A stretch of 6,749 nt of DNA from DASQWC01 sp035640475 (GTDB lineage Bacteria > Actinomycetota > JAICYB01). The position numbers and the translations under genes were made by a program. The notes beneath the pieces are model-generated. The model searched no databases and had not been told where the DNA came from. It was given only the letters and a program-made list of their open reading frames with translations. Below, piece by piece: positions 1 through 5,967 of this stretch (position 1 is the first letter of the stretch; every line of letters begins with the position of its first letter). The stretch covers positions 1 to 6,749 of the forward strand of contig DASQWC010000090.1 of the NCBI GenBank assembly GCA_035640475.1, written 5' to 3'.

Positions 1-925
1 GCGTCGGTTGCACGTAAGGGCAGCGCGTGTGGAATCGGCACGCGGGCGGTGGGTTCGCCGGGCTTGGTAGGTCGCCGGCGAGGAGGATCGTCTCGCGCTC
101 TCGCTCCACCTCCGGGTCGGGAATCGGTACGGCCGAGAGGAGCGAGATCGTGTACGGGTGGAGCGGGTTGTCGTAGAGCTCCGCCGCCGGCGAGACTTCC
201 ACGATCCAGCCGAGATACATCACGGCTATGCGGTCGGAGATGTGCCGCACGACAGCAAGGTCGTGCGCGATGAAGAGGTAGGTGAGGTCGAAGTCCTCCT
301 GCAGCGTCTCGAGGAGGTTGATGATCTGCGCCTGGATGGAAACGTCGAGTGCGGAAACCGGCTCGTCGGCGACAACGAAGTCGGGATTGAGCGCGAGGGC
401 GCGTGCGAGGCCGATCCGTTGGCGCTGACCACCGGAGAACTCGTGCGGATAGCGGCCCGCCGCATCGGGCGGTAGGCCGACGATTCGCAGCAGGTCGCGC
501 ACGCGTCCACCCGCCTCGCGGCGATTCGCGAGGCCATGGCTGCGCAAGGGCTCGCCGACGATCCTGCCAACGCTGTGCCGTGGGTTGAGCGAGGCAAAAG
601 GATCCTGGAAGACCATCTGCATTCGTCGTCGCAGCGGCCTCAGCTCCGTTTCGCCGAGCTGCGAGATGTCGCGGCCGTCGAAGACGATCCGTCCTTCCGT
701 CGGCTGGTACAGACGCAAGATCGTGCGACCGACCGTTGACTTCCCGCACCCCGACTCGCCGACGAGACCCACCGTCTCGCCGCGACGGATCGTCAGCGAG
801 ACATCGTCGACCGCACGGATGTCCCCTACATGCCGGTCAAGAACGAGGCCGCTCTTGATCGGGAAGTAGACCTTCAGATGCTCGAGCTCGACGAGCGGCC
901 CCGTGCCGTCGCTACCGCTGCTCAT
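1..925 (-). CDS. dppF: Peptide ABC transporter ATP-binding protein DppF (3' end cut by window edge)
   Basis: Second ATPase of a dipeptide/oligopeptide importer; it hydrolyses ATP at the cytoplasmic face together with DppD to drive DppBC. The frame is open for 308 codons from the ATG at 925 to base 1 with no stop, so about 20-35 C-terminal residues are probably missing. Visible motifs are Walker A GESGCGKST (residues 56-64), Q-loop FQDP (Q107), ABC signature SGGQRQR (164-170), Walker B VVADEP (184-189, catalytic Glu188), D-loop SALD and switch His221. The C-terminal oligopeptide-transporter extension begins with HPYT and reaches CRFHTRCPYVQPT (Cys296, Cys302). The start is supported by GAGAGG at 937-932, six bases upstream. 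The start codon lies in a 9-bp inverted repeat. It is separated from dppD by a 79-nt gap holding a small ORF. The family also transports nickel, glutathione and other solutes, so the peptide label rests on the linked binding protein. Confidence 0.96.
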   Translation of the reverse strand, partial: MSSGSDGTGPLVELEHLKVYFPIKSGLVLDRHVGDIRAVDDVSLTIRRGETVGLVGESGCGKSTVGRTILRLYQPTEGRIVFDGRDISQLGETELRPLRRRMQMVFQDPFASLNPRHSVGRIVGEPLRSHGLANRREAGGRVRDLLRIVGLPPDAAGRYPHEFSGGQRQRIGLARALALNPDFVVADEPVSALDVSIQAQIINLLETLQEDFDLTYLFIAHDLAVVRHISDRIAVMYLGWIVEVSPAAELYDNPLHPYTISLLSAVPIPDPEVERERETILLAGDLPSPANPPPACRFHTRCPYVQPT

Positions 926-949
926 CGGCCGCCTCTCGGTCGATGAGCA
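919..949 (-). promoter_or_regulatory. Inverted repeat enclosing the dppF ribosome binding site and start codon
   Basis: TGCTCATCG (919-927) is perfectly complementary to CGATGAGCA (941-949), a 9-bp stem with a 13-nt loop. In the minus-strand transcript the dppF AUG (925-923) lies in the stem and its GAGAGG ribosome binding site (937-932) lies in the loop. Folding would hide the start codon while leaving the binding site exposed. Whether it forms in vivo is inference. Confidence 0.5.
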
Positions 950-1008
950 AGGGAACAGGCAAAAACGGTTTCCTCTCCGAGAGCGGGCCAAGGGCGAGCG
1001 ACGCTCAT
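922..1008 (-). CDS. Small ORF bridging dppD and dppF, repeat-derived (hypothetical)
   Basis: A 28-codon frame fills the gap between dppD and dppF. Its ATG (1008-1006) overlaps the dppD stop as ATGA, and its TGA (924-922) overlaps the dppF ATG, again as ATGA. The peptide begins MSVARPWPALGEETVF. It matches the start of the small ORF in the dppB-dppC gap (MTVTRLWLAPVGETMF) at 8 of 16 positions without gaps and in the same frame. No signal peptide, membrane segment or known domain is visible. It has no strong ribosome binding site of its own, so it would depend on ribosomes terminating on dppD. It may instead be an untranslated repeat that happens to be open, which is why confidence is low. Confidence 0.25.
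   Translation of the reverse strand: MSVARPWPALGEETVFACSLAHRPRGGR
967..1008 (-). repeat. Intergenic repeat, copy 2 (after dppD)
   Basis: This 42-base block starts on the dppD stop codon. Aligned without gaps to 3078-3119 it matches at 33 of 42 bases. Shared cores are CTCGCC, TTGGC, CGCTC and GGAAACC. Beyond base 967 similarity fades, and the perfect hairpin of copy 1 is lost here. It looks like a shorter or decayed copy. Confidence 0.6.
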
Positions 1009-2030
1009 GCGGTTGCCGCCGCGCGCGTCCGGTCCCATTCATCGACCGGTACGGGGTTAAAGCAGGCGACCTTGTGTCCACGCTCGATCTCCACGAGCGG
1101 TGGTACTTCCTGGCGCGACAGCTCGACCTCGAAGCGGCAGCGTGGCTGGAACGGGCACGCGCTCGGTGCGCTGAGCATGTTCCGCGGCGCGCCCTCGATC
1201 GGATGCAGCCGGGCGCGCCGTGCTGCGTCGAGCCGCGGCACCGACTGCAGTAAGCCGAGCGTGTACGGATGACGGGGCGCGCCGAACAGCTGCTCGGCCG
1301 AGCCTGTCTCCATGAACATGCCTGCATACATGACGTTGACGCGCTCGCACATGCCCGCCACGACCCCGAGGTCATGCGTGATCAAGATCAGTGCCGCGTT
1401 CTCCTCGGCAACGAGCTCGCGCAAGAGGTCGAGGATCTGCGCCTGAATCGTGACGTCGAGCGCCGTCGTCGGTTCGTCGGCGATGAGGAGCTTCGGTCGG
1501 CAGGCGAGCGCCATCGCGATCATCGCGCGCTGGCGCATGCCGCCGGAGAACTGGTGCGGATAGTCGCGCAGGCGCGCATTGGCGCTCGGAATGCCGACGC
1601 GGTCGAGGAGCTCCGTCGCCCGGCTGTCCGCGTCTCTCTTGCTCATTCCAAAATGCGTCTCGAGCGCCTCGCGTATCTGTCGCCCGATCGTCAGTACGGG
1701 GTTGAGCGAGGTCATCGGGTCCTGAAAGATCATTGCGATCTCGCGACCGCGGATTCGGCGCAAGGTGCGGTCACTTTGGCGGATGAGGTCACGGCTCTCG
1801 AAGAGCGCGCGTCCCGAGGCGACCCTGCCGTTGCGCGCGAGCAAGCCGAGGATCGCAAGCGATGTGACGCTCTTACCGCAACCGGACTCACCGACGATCC
1901 CGAGCGTCTCTCCCGCATTGATCTCGAATGAGATGCCGTTGACGGCGTAGACCGTGCCTCGCCGAGTTGAGAACTCGACGCGGAGGTCCTCTACCGACAG
2001 CAGTGCGGTGGGGCCACCCACACTAGCCAC
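1005..2030 (-). CDS. dppD: Peptide ABC transporter ATP-binding protein DppD
   Basis: First ATPase of the importer, 341 residues from the GTG at 2030, close to the usual DppD length of roughly 320-350. Motifs are Walker A GESGCGKS (47-54), Q-loop FQDP (Q103), signature SGGMRQR (162-168), Walker B LLIADEP (181-187, Glu186) and switch His219. HPYTLGLLQSVPRL (254-267) opens the C-terminal oligopeptide-transporter extension. The frame is open upstream to 2147, but that part only shadows dppC, and recognisable homology starts at LLSVEDLRVEF. The GTG at 2030 overlaps the dppC stop by 8 bases; a GTG at 2021 is the alternative. Neither has a clear ribosome binding site, so translation is probably coupled to dppC. 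The C-terminal cysteine set is Cys292, Cys298 and Cys323; the position six residues after Cys298, where a further cysteine is usual, is Ser305. Confidence 0.96.
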   Translation of the reverse strand: MASVGGPTALLSVEDLRVEFSTRRGTVYAVNGISFEINAGETLGIVGESGCGKSVTSLAILGLLARNGRVASGRALFESRDLIRQSDRTLRRIRGREIAMIFQDPMTSLNPVLTIGRQIREALETHFGMSKRDADSRATELLDRVGIPSANARLRDYPHQFSGGMRQRAMIAMALACRPKLLIADEPTTALDVTIQAQILDLLRELVAEENAALILITHDLGVVAGMCERVNVMYAGMFMETGSAEQLFGAPRHPYTLGLLQSVPRLDAARRARLHPIEGAPRNMLSAPSACPFQPRCRFEVELSRQEVPPLVEIERGHKVACFNPVPVDEWDRTRAAATA

Positions 2031-2931
2031 GCCCGCGGAGTTTCGGATCGAGCGCCTCACGCAGACCGTCGCCGATGAGGTTGAAGCCGAGCACCGACAC
2101 GACGATGGCGATCCCGGGGATGATGGCGAGGAACGGCGCCACGGCAAGGTAGTCGTTCACGTCCGTCAGCATCGTCCCCCACTCCGGGGTCGCAGGATCC
2201 TGAGGGCCGAGCCCGAGAAAGCCGAGGCCGGCGACGTCGATGATCGCCGTCGCCATCGCCAGCGTTCCCTGCACGATCACCGGCGAGATCGCGTTCGGAA
2301 GTATGTGCGAGAAGAGGATCCCGCGGCGGCGCACGCCCACGGCTCGGGCCGCGAGCACGAAATCGTTCTCCCGTTGCGCGAGCACCGACCCGCGTAAGAG
2401 CCGTGCGAAGATCGGGATGTTGACGATCCCGACCGCGAGCATCACTTGCCAAAGTCCTGGCTGCAGCATCGCCACGATCCCGATCGCGAACAACAGACCA
2501 GGAATCGCCAGCATCACATCCATCGCGCGCATGATCGCCGAGTCGACGTAGCCGCCCAGATAGCCGGCCGTCGCGCCGAGGAGAAGTCCGATCGAGAGGC
2601 CGATCGCCACCGAGACGACCCCGATCAGCAGCGAGTAGCGCGCGCCGTAGATGATGCGGGAGAACTCGTCCCGGCCGAGCAGGTCGACCCCGAACCAGTG
2701 TCCGTGCGTCGGCCCAACCGGTCTGCCGGCGTTGAGCAAGTTGAGGTTCTGCTCCTTCGGCCCGTAGGGCGCGATGACCGGTGCAAAGAGCGCAATCGTG
2801 ACGAAGACGACGGCGACGAAAGCACCGAAGATCGCGCCCGGGTTGCGGATGAGGCGATACCACGCCTCGCTCCAGAGTCCGGACGGCGCCTCGAGCTGGA
2901 TCTCCCGTGATTCGAGTTCGGCGACGCTCAT
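2023..2931 (-). CDS. dppC: Peptide ABC transporter permease DppC
   Basis: Inner channel subunit, 302 residues, typical length for the family. The cytoplasmic N-terminus is followed by the first membrane segment (about 34-55, an OppC-type N-terminal region), then HWFGVDLLGRDEFSRIIYGARYSL (78-101), the hallmark entry to the transport domain. Further hydrophobic segments lie near 99-121, 133-155, 160-180, 213-237 and 264-287. The EAA-type loop that docks on the ATPase reads LAARAVGVRRRGILFSHILPN (193-213). The ATG at 2931 has GAGG at 2943-2940, eight bases upstream, and sits at the edge of an 11-bp inverted repeat. The stop overlaps the dppD start region. The partner is DppB. Substrate specificity cannot be read from the permease. 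Confidence 0.96.
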   Translation of the reverse strand: MSVAELESREIQLEAPSGLWSEAWYRLIRNPGAIFGAFVAVVFVTIALFAPVIAPYGPKEQNLNLLNAGRPVGPTHGHWFGVDLLGRDEFSRIIYGARYSLLIGVVSVAIGLSIGLLLGATAGYLGGYVDSAIMRAMDVMLAIPGLLFAIGIVAMLQPGLWQVMLAVGIVNIPIFARLLRGSVLAQRENDFVLAARAVGVRRRGILFSHILPNAISPVIVQGTLAMATAIIDVAGLGFLGLGPQDPATPEWGTMLTDVNDYLAVAPFLAIIPGIAIVVSVLGFNLIGDGLREALDPKLRGRG

Positions 2932-2952
2932 CGGGCGAACCTCGCCCGATGA
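2928..2952 (-). promoter_or_regulatory. Perfect 11-bp inverted repeat over the dppC start codon
   Basis: TCATCGGGCGA (2928-2938) is perfectly complementary to TCGCCCGATGA (2942-2952), with only ACC between. In the transcript the dppC AUG (2931-2929) would be fully paired, and the GAGG binding site (2943-2940) would lie partly in the stem and partly in the loop. A ribosome crossing from the upstream small ORF would have to open it. The role is inferred. Confidence 0.55.
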
Positions 2953-3119
2953 CCGAGGGAAGGGGCTTCGGGGGAAACCTTCAGGTTTCGCCGCTCTTCC
3001 TCCTCAGCCCACGCGGCGATCTCAGCGGCGCGTGGGCTGAGGCGATCCCTAAAGAAGGGGGCTCGTGGGGGAAACATGGTTTCCCCCACGGGAGCGAGCC
3101 AAAGGCGAGTGACCGTCAT
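2928..3119 (-). CDS. Small ORF bridging dppB and dppC, repeat-derived (hypothetical)
   Basis: A 63-codon frame exactly spans the dppB-dppC gap. Its ATG (3119-3117) directly follows the dppB TGA (3122-3120), and its own TGA (2930-2928) overlaps the dppC ATG as ATGA. The peptide starts MTVTRLWLAPVGETMF, resembling the small ORF between dppD and dppF. It continues through a charged stretch around AAWAEEEERRNLK (residues 35-47) and ends basic. There is no signal peptide, membrane segment or known domain. The DNA beneath it is a row of hairpins, which argues for a structured RNA or repeat rather than a conserved protein. Translation by reinitiation after dppB is possible but unproven. Confidence 0.3.
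   Translation of the reverse strand: MTVTRLWLAPVGETMFPPRAPFFRDRLSPRAAEIAAWAEEEERRNLKVSPEAPSLGHRARFAR
2966..2992 (-). repeat. Small stem-loop in the dppB-dppC gap
   Basis: GAAACC (2974-2979) pairs with GGTTTC (2984-2989) across a TTCA loop. The same GGGGGAAACC (2970-2979) is also complementary to GGTTTCCCCC at 3078-3087, so it could instead form a long-range pairing with the outer hairpin of copy 1. Only one of the two folds can exist at a time. Confidence 0.4.
3002..3042 (-). repeat. Stem-loop with 14-bp perfect arms in the dppB-dppC gap
   Basis: CCTCAGCCCACGCG (3002-3015) is perfectly complementary to CGCGTGGGCTGAGG (3029-3042), with a 13-nt loop. No U-tract follows on either strand, so it is not a standard intrinsic terminator. 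It could stabilise mRNA ends or slow ribosomes or polymerase between the two permease genes. Confidence 0.65.
3064..3090 (-). repeat. Stem-loop with 12-bp perfect arms (core of repeat copy 1)
   Basis: CGTGGGGGAAAC (3064-3075) is perfectly complementary to GTTTCCCCCACG (3079-3090), with a 3-nt loop. Flanking GGCTCG (3060-3065) and CGAGCC (3095-3100) offer an alternative outer pairing. It lies about 30 bases after the dppB stop and overlaps the end of the repeat shared with the dppD-dppF gap. Confidence 0.65.
3078..3119 (-). repeat. Intergenic repeat, copy 1 (after dppB)
   Basis: This block begins on the base after the dppB stop codon and matches 967-1008 at 33 of 42 bases without gaps. Both copies lie on the same strand, directly after a transporter gene stop, and both open with ATGA. 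Copy 1 keeps a perfect hairpin at its distal end, so it is probably the more intact copy of a dispersed element. Confidence 0.6.
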
Positions 3120-4124
3120 TCAGCCGTACCGAATCCGCGGATTGATGATCGCGTACGAGATGTCGACGAGCAGGTTCACGACCACGAACACGATGGCGAG
3201 GAACAGAATCCCGCCCTGCAGAACCGGGTAGTCGCTGTTGAAGATGGCATCACGAAGCCATGAGCCCATCCCGGGGAACGCGAAGACCGTCTCGGTGAGC
3301 ACGGCGCCCGACAGCAGGAGACCGGTCTGCAGGCCGACGATCGTCGAGACCGGCAGCAACGCGTTTCGCAACACGTGTCGGCGGTCGACGGTGAGCGGCG
3401 GCAGACCCTTTGCGCGCGCCGTGCGCACGTAGTCCTCGTTCTGGACGTCGAGCACCGCGGCGCGCGTGATCCGGGTGATGACAGCGAGCGGGATCGAGCC
3501 GAGCGCAATTGCCGGCAGGATCAGGTGCTTGATCGCGTCCCAGAGCGCGGCCCAGTCGCGCGTGATCAATCCGTCGAGCACGTAGAAGTTGGTCGGGTGG
3601 TCCGGACTCAGCAGCACGTCCTCGCGCCCGACGCTCGGGAGCCAGTGCCACTTCACGGCGAAGAGGTACTTGAGGATGATCGCGAGGAAGAAGATCGGGA
3701 TCGAGATCCCGATCAGCGAGCCGACCAACGTAAGGTTGTCGAAGATCCCGCCGTACCGTTTGGCCGCGAGGAAACCCAGTGGGATCCCGAGCCCGACGGC
3801 AAAGATCATTGCCGCCGTCGCGAGTTCGATCGTCGCCGGGAAACGGCGGCCGATTTCGGACGCGACCGTACGCCGCGACGCCGTGCTCACGCCGAGATCG
3901 CCGCTCGCTGTGAGCTTGAGGTAGTCCCAGTACTGGATCGGCAGCGGACGGTCGAGGCCGTAACGCTCCTTGTACTCCTTCACCAGCTGGGGCGTTGAGC
4001 GCTCACCGAGCAGCGAAGACGCCGGATTCCCCGGCAACGCCCTGATCCAGAAGAAGATCAGGATCGAGACGCCGAGCAGAATCGGAACGAGCAGCAGCAG
4101 CCGGCGGACGACGTAGCGCAACAT
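3120..4124 (-). CDS. dppB: Peptide ABC transporter permease DppB
   Basis: Channel subunit, 334 residues, normal length for DppB/OppB. It opens with the family-typical MLRYVVRRLLLLVPILLGVS and a first membrane segment at about 9-28, followed by LPGNP (30-34), the extracytoplasmic region with YGLDRPLPIQYW (55-66) and GDLGVS (75-80). Further hydrophobic segments are near 100-122, 132-157, 200-223, 260-282 and 304-327. The ATPase-docking loop reads EDYVRTARAKGLPPLTVDRRHVLRNALLP in family style, with Asp231, Gly240 and Pro258. VFAFPGMG (280-287) and the terminal INPRIRYG are also typical. It lies 31 bases after dppA. The start codon lies in the loop of a long stem, and only a weak GGCGG can serve as ribosome binding site. 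Confidence 0.97.
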   Translation of the reverse strand: MLRYVVRRLLLLVPILLGVSILIFFWIRALPGNPASSLLGERSTPQLVKEYKERYGLDRPLPIQYWDYLKLTASGDLGVSTASRRTVASEIGRRFPATIELATAAMIFAVGLGIPLGFLAAKRYGGIFDNLTLVGSLIGISIPIFFLAIILKYLFAVKWHWLPSVGREDVLLSPDHPTNFYVLDGLITRDWAALWDAIKHLILPAIALGSIPLAVITRITRAAVLDVQNEDYVRTARAKGLPPLTVDRRHVLRNALLPVSTIVGLQTGLLLSGAVLTETVFAFPGMGSWLRDAIFNSDYPVLQGGILFLAIVFVVVNLLVDISYAIINPRIRYG

Positions 4125-4142
4125 CTACGTGTCCGCCGGCTG
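4098..4142 (-). promoter_or_regulatory. 18-bp stem-loop with the dppB start codon in its loop
   Basis: CAGCCGGCGGAC (4098-4109) plus ACGTAG (4111-4116) pair with CTACGT (4125-4130) plus GTCCGCCGGCTG (4131-4142). All 18 pairs are perfect, with one bulged base at 4110. The 8-nt loop (4117-4124) holds the dppB AUG (4124-4122), and the only binding-site-like GGCGG is inside the stem. One arm is non-coding leader and the other encodes residues 4-9 of DppB. It lies just after the dppA stop, so it could both protect the dppA message end and lower dppB translation. Confidence 0.7.
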
Positions 4143-4155
4143 TGCGTCTATCTGA

Positions 4156-5808
4156 CTACTGACCTCCGAGCGAGGTGAACTGGAACCACACTCCACCGAC
4201 CGGCGTCGCGATCAGCCGCTGGATGCGCTTCTCCGCACCGAGCGCCGGCGTCGCGTGTGCATACGGAACGCCGGGGATGAACTTCATGATCATCACGTTC
4301 GCCTGCTGGTAGAGCTTCACCCGCTTGGGGAAGCTCGGCTCATTCAACGCTCGATTGAGGATGCCCTCGATCTTCGTGTTGTGGAACCCGAACTGCGGGT
4401 TGAAGTTGCGGAAGAACGTCCCGAGAAAGTTGTCGGGATCGCCGTAGTCGCCCGTCCAGCCGATGAGGTTCAGATCGCCTGCTGAGCCCTCGTTGACCTT
4501 CGGGACATACGTCGGCCGCCACGGTGCGCTGTGCGCTTCGACCTTGAAGCCGGAGTTCTCGAGGCTCGCTGCAAACGCCTCGAAATTGCGCTTCGGATCC
4601 GGCATGTACGGACGCGAGACGCCCGTCGGATACCAGAAGTCGATCTTGCACGGCACCTTGCAGCTGGAGGAGTTCAGCAGCTGCTTCGCCTTCGTCGGGT
4701 TGTAATTGTACTTCGGCACCTTTTTCGTGTAGCCGAAGAGGCTCGGCGGCTGGAACTCGTGCGCGACGCGCCCGGTGCCGTAGTAGAACTGCCTGACGAC
4801 TGCGGCCCGGTCGAGTCCGTGCGCGACCGCCTGCCGCACCTTGATGTCGTTCATCGGCGAGCCCGGCCCCTGATGGATCGTCACGTACGCAACGTTGAAC
4901 GCCGGCCGCTTGATCGCCTTGAGCCGTGAGTCACCCGTGAGCGACGCGATGTCCTGCGGAGGCGCCAGGTCGAACGCGTTGATCTCGCCCGTCTTCAGCG
5001 CCTGGAAGCGCGCCTCGTTGTTCGAGATCGGCCGGATGATGATGCGGTCCAGCTTGGGCTTGGCACCCCAGTAGCTCTTGTTCTTCCCGAGCTCGAGCTT
5101 CTGGCCGACCGTCCACGAGCTGAACTTGAACGGACCCGTGCCGGTCGGATGCTGGAAGGCGTACGAGCCGGTCGGCTTGAACGTTCCGCCGCTCAGCGTC
5201 GCCTGGTCCGCGCCGTACTTCTTCATCGCCGTGGGGCTCTGCATCGCGAACGACGAGATAACGAGCGACGGGAAGAAGACGCCCGACGTCCGGGTCAGGT
5301 GGACGACGATCTTGTGGCTTCCGACTGCCTTGCAGCTCCGGAAGAGCGGCGTGGACAGATTCGCCACCTCGTTCTTGCGGAAGCCGCCGTAGGTCGCCTG
5401 ATAGTAGAAGGTCGCAGACGGATCCTGGAACGCCCCCGTCCAGTTGTACCAACGGTTGAAGTTGTAACAGGCAGCCGCGGCATTCCACGGCGTGCCGTCG
5501 TGGAACTTCACGCCCTTGCGCAGCGTGAACGTCCACACCTTCCCCTTGCCCGAGAGCTTCCACTTCGTCGCCAGGGCCGGAACGATCTTCGTTGTGCCCG
5601 GCTTGAGCCGCACGAGCCCCTCGAAGATCTGCTCGGTCACTCTGAACGACTCCCCGTCAGAGACGAGCGCCGGATCGAGATATGTCGGGTCCGACGCGCC
5701 GGCAAAGACAAGCGTTCCCGCCTTCGGCGCGCCACCTGCCGTGCCCGCGACCATGAGCACGATCAGCGCAGCAAGAGGCAGGGCCAGCCTTCTCAAGTTC
5801 CCCCTCAC
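4156..5808 (-). CDS. dppA: Peptide ABC transporter substrate-binding protein (DppA/OppA family)
   Basis: Extracytoplasmic receptor of the importer, 550 residues from the GTG at 5808, family SBP_bac_5. The start is chosen because AAAGGAG (5820-5814) lies 5 bases upstream and a signal peptide follows: basic RGNLRR, a hydrophobic run to about residue 22, then GTAGGA. A frame-open ATG at 5880 would add 24 residues that spoil the signal and lack a good binding site. Family features are the mature start GTLVFAGASDPTYLDP, WTFTLRKGVKFHDGTP (residues 92-107), the TGTGPFKFSSW region and, most telling, GWTGDYGDPDNFL (450-462). That last motif matches the segment of dipeptide-binding proteins whose aspartate contacts the peptide amino group. 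Possible disulfide cysteines are 114/159 and 383/387. No lipobox cysteine is present. First gene of the operon; the exact peptide range is unknown. Confidence 0.95.
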   Translation of the reverse strand: MRGNLRRLALPLAALIVLMVAGTAGGAPKAGTLVFAGASDPTYLDPALVSDGESFRVTEQIFEGLVRLKPGTTKIVPALATKWKLSGKGKVWTFTLRKGVKFHDGTPWNAAAACYNFNRWYNWTGAFQDPSATFYYQATYGGFRKNEVANLSTPLFRSCKAVGSHKIVVHLTRTSGVFFPSLVISSFAMQSPTAMKKYGADQATLSGGTFKPTGSYAFQHPTGTGPFKFSSWTVGQKLELGKNKSYWGAKPKLDRIIIRPISNNEARFQALKTGEINAFDLAPPQDIASLTGDSRLKAIKRPAFNVAYVTIHQGPGSPMNDIKVRQAVAHGLDRAAVVRQFYYGTGRVAHEFQPPSLFGYTKKVPKYNYNPTKAKQLLNSSSCKVPCKIDFWYPTGVSRPYMPDPKRNFEAFAASLENSGFKVEAHSAPWRPTYVPKVNEGSAGDLNLIGWTGDYGDPDNFLGTFFRNFNPQFGFHNTKIEGILNRALNEPSFPKRVKLYQQANVMIMKFIPGVPYAHATPALGAEKRIQRLIATPVGGVWFQFTSLGGQ

Positions 5809-5967
5809 GCACACTCCTTTCGTCGTCCCGCCTCCCCGGCGGACGCACAAGTATGAACAGAAAGTAAGGCCTACCGGCAACTAAGACGCGTTGTGTCCGA
5901 AAACGATTGAGGCGGCGATGGTCGCGGGTCCAATCTCCGATCCGATACTTCTCGGCGCCGATTGTAA
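5809..5967 (-). promoter_or_regulatory. Leader and upstream region of the dpp operon, with a hairpin before the dppA ribosome binding site
   Basis: The operon promoter should lie here or in the overlapping remnant upstream. Clear on the minus strand are the AAAGGAG site (5820-5814) and, three bases before it, a hairpin: CGTCCCGCC (5824-5832) with GGCGGACG (5838-5845), eight pairs with one bulged C and a TCCCC loop. Weak promoter-like pieces are TTGCCG (5880-5875) with CATACT (5855-5850) at an overlong 19-base spacing, and TACAAT (5966-5961) with no matching -35 box. I cannot assign a promoter with confidence. Confidence 0.35.

Noticed and set aside
158..597. ORFs on both strands in 158-597, including a plus frame of 105 codons and a minus frame of 123 codons
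   Set aside because: They are out-of-frame shadows of dppF, whose frame is continuous from 925 to 1 with all ATPase motifs in order.
1269..1931. Plus-strand ORF of 220 codons
   Set aside because: Antisense to dppD, rich in Arg, Glu and Asp as expected from reading GC-rich codons backwards, and no domain is recognisable.
2031..2147. Extension of dppD to an ATG at 2147
   Set aside because: The added residues only overlap dppC in another frame and are Ser/Arg-rich without family similarity; the GTG at 2030 or 2021 fits the family start.
2057..2863. Minus-strand ORF of 268 codons within dppC
   Set aside because: Different frame from DppC, no hydrophobic segments, Arg/Asp-rich shadow; DppC has clear membrane segments and motifs.
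3375..3998. Plus-strand ORF of 207 codons
   Set aside because: Antisense shadow of dppB, highly charged and without recognisable motifs.
5149..5856. Plus-strand ORF of 235 codons
   Set aside because: Antisense shadow of dppA.
5809..5880. Longer dppA from the ATG at 5880
   Set aside because: It would put 24 residues with two cysteines ahead of the signal peptide and ignores the AAAGGAG site placed for the GTG at 5808.
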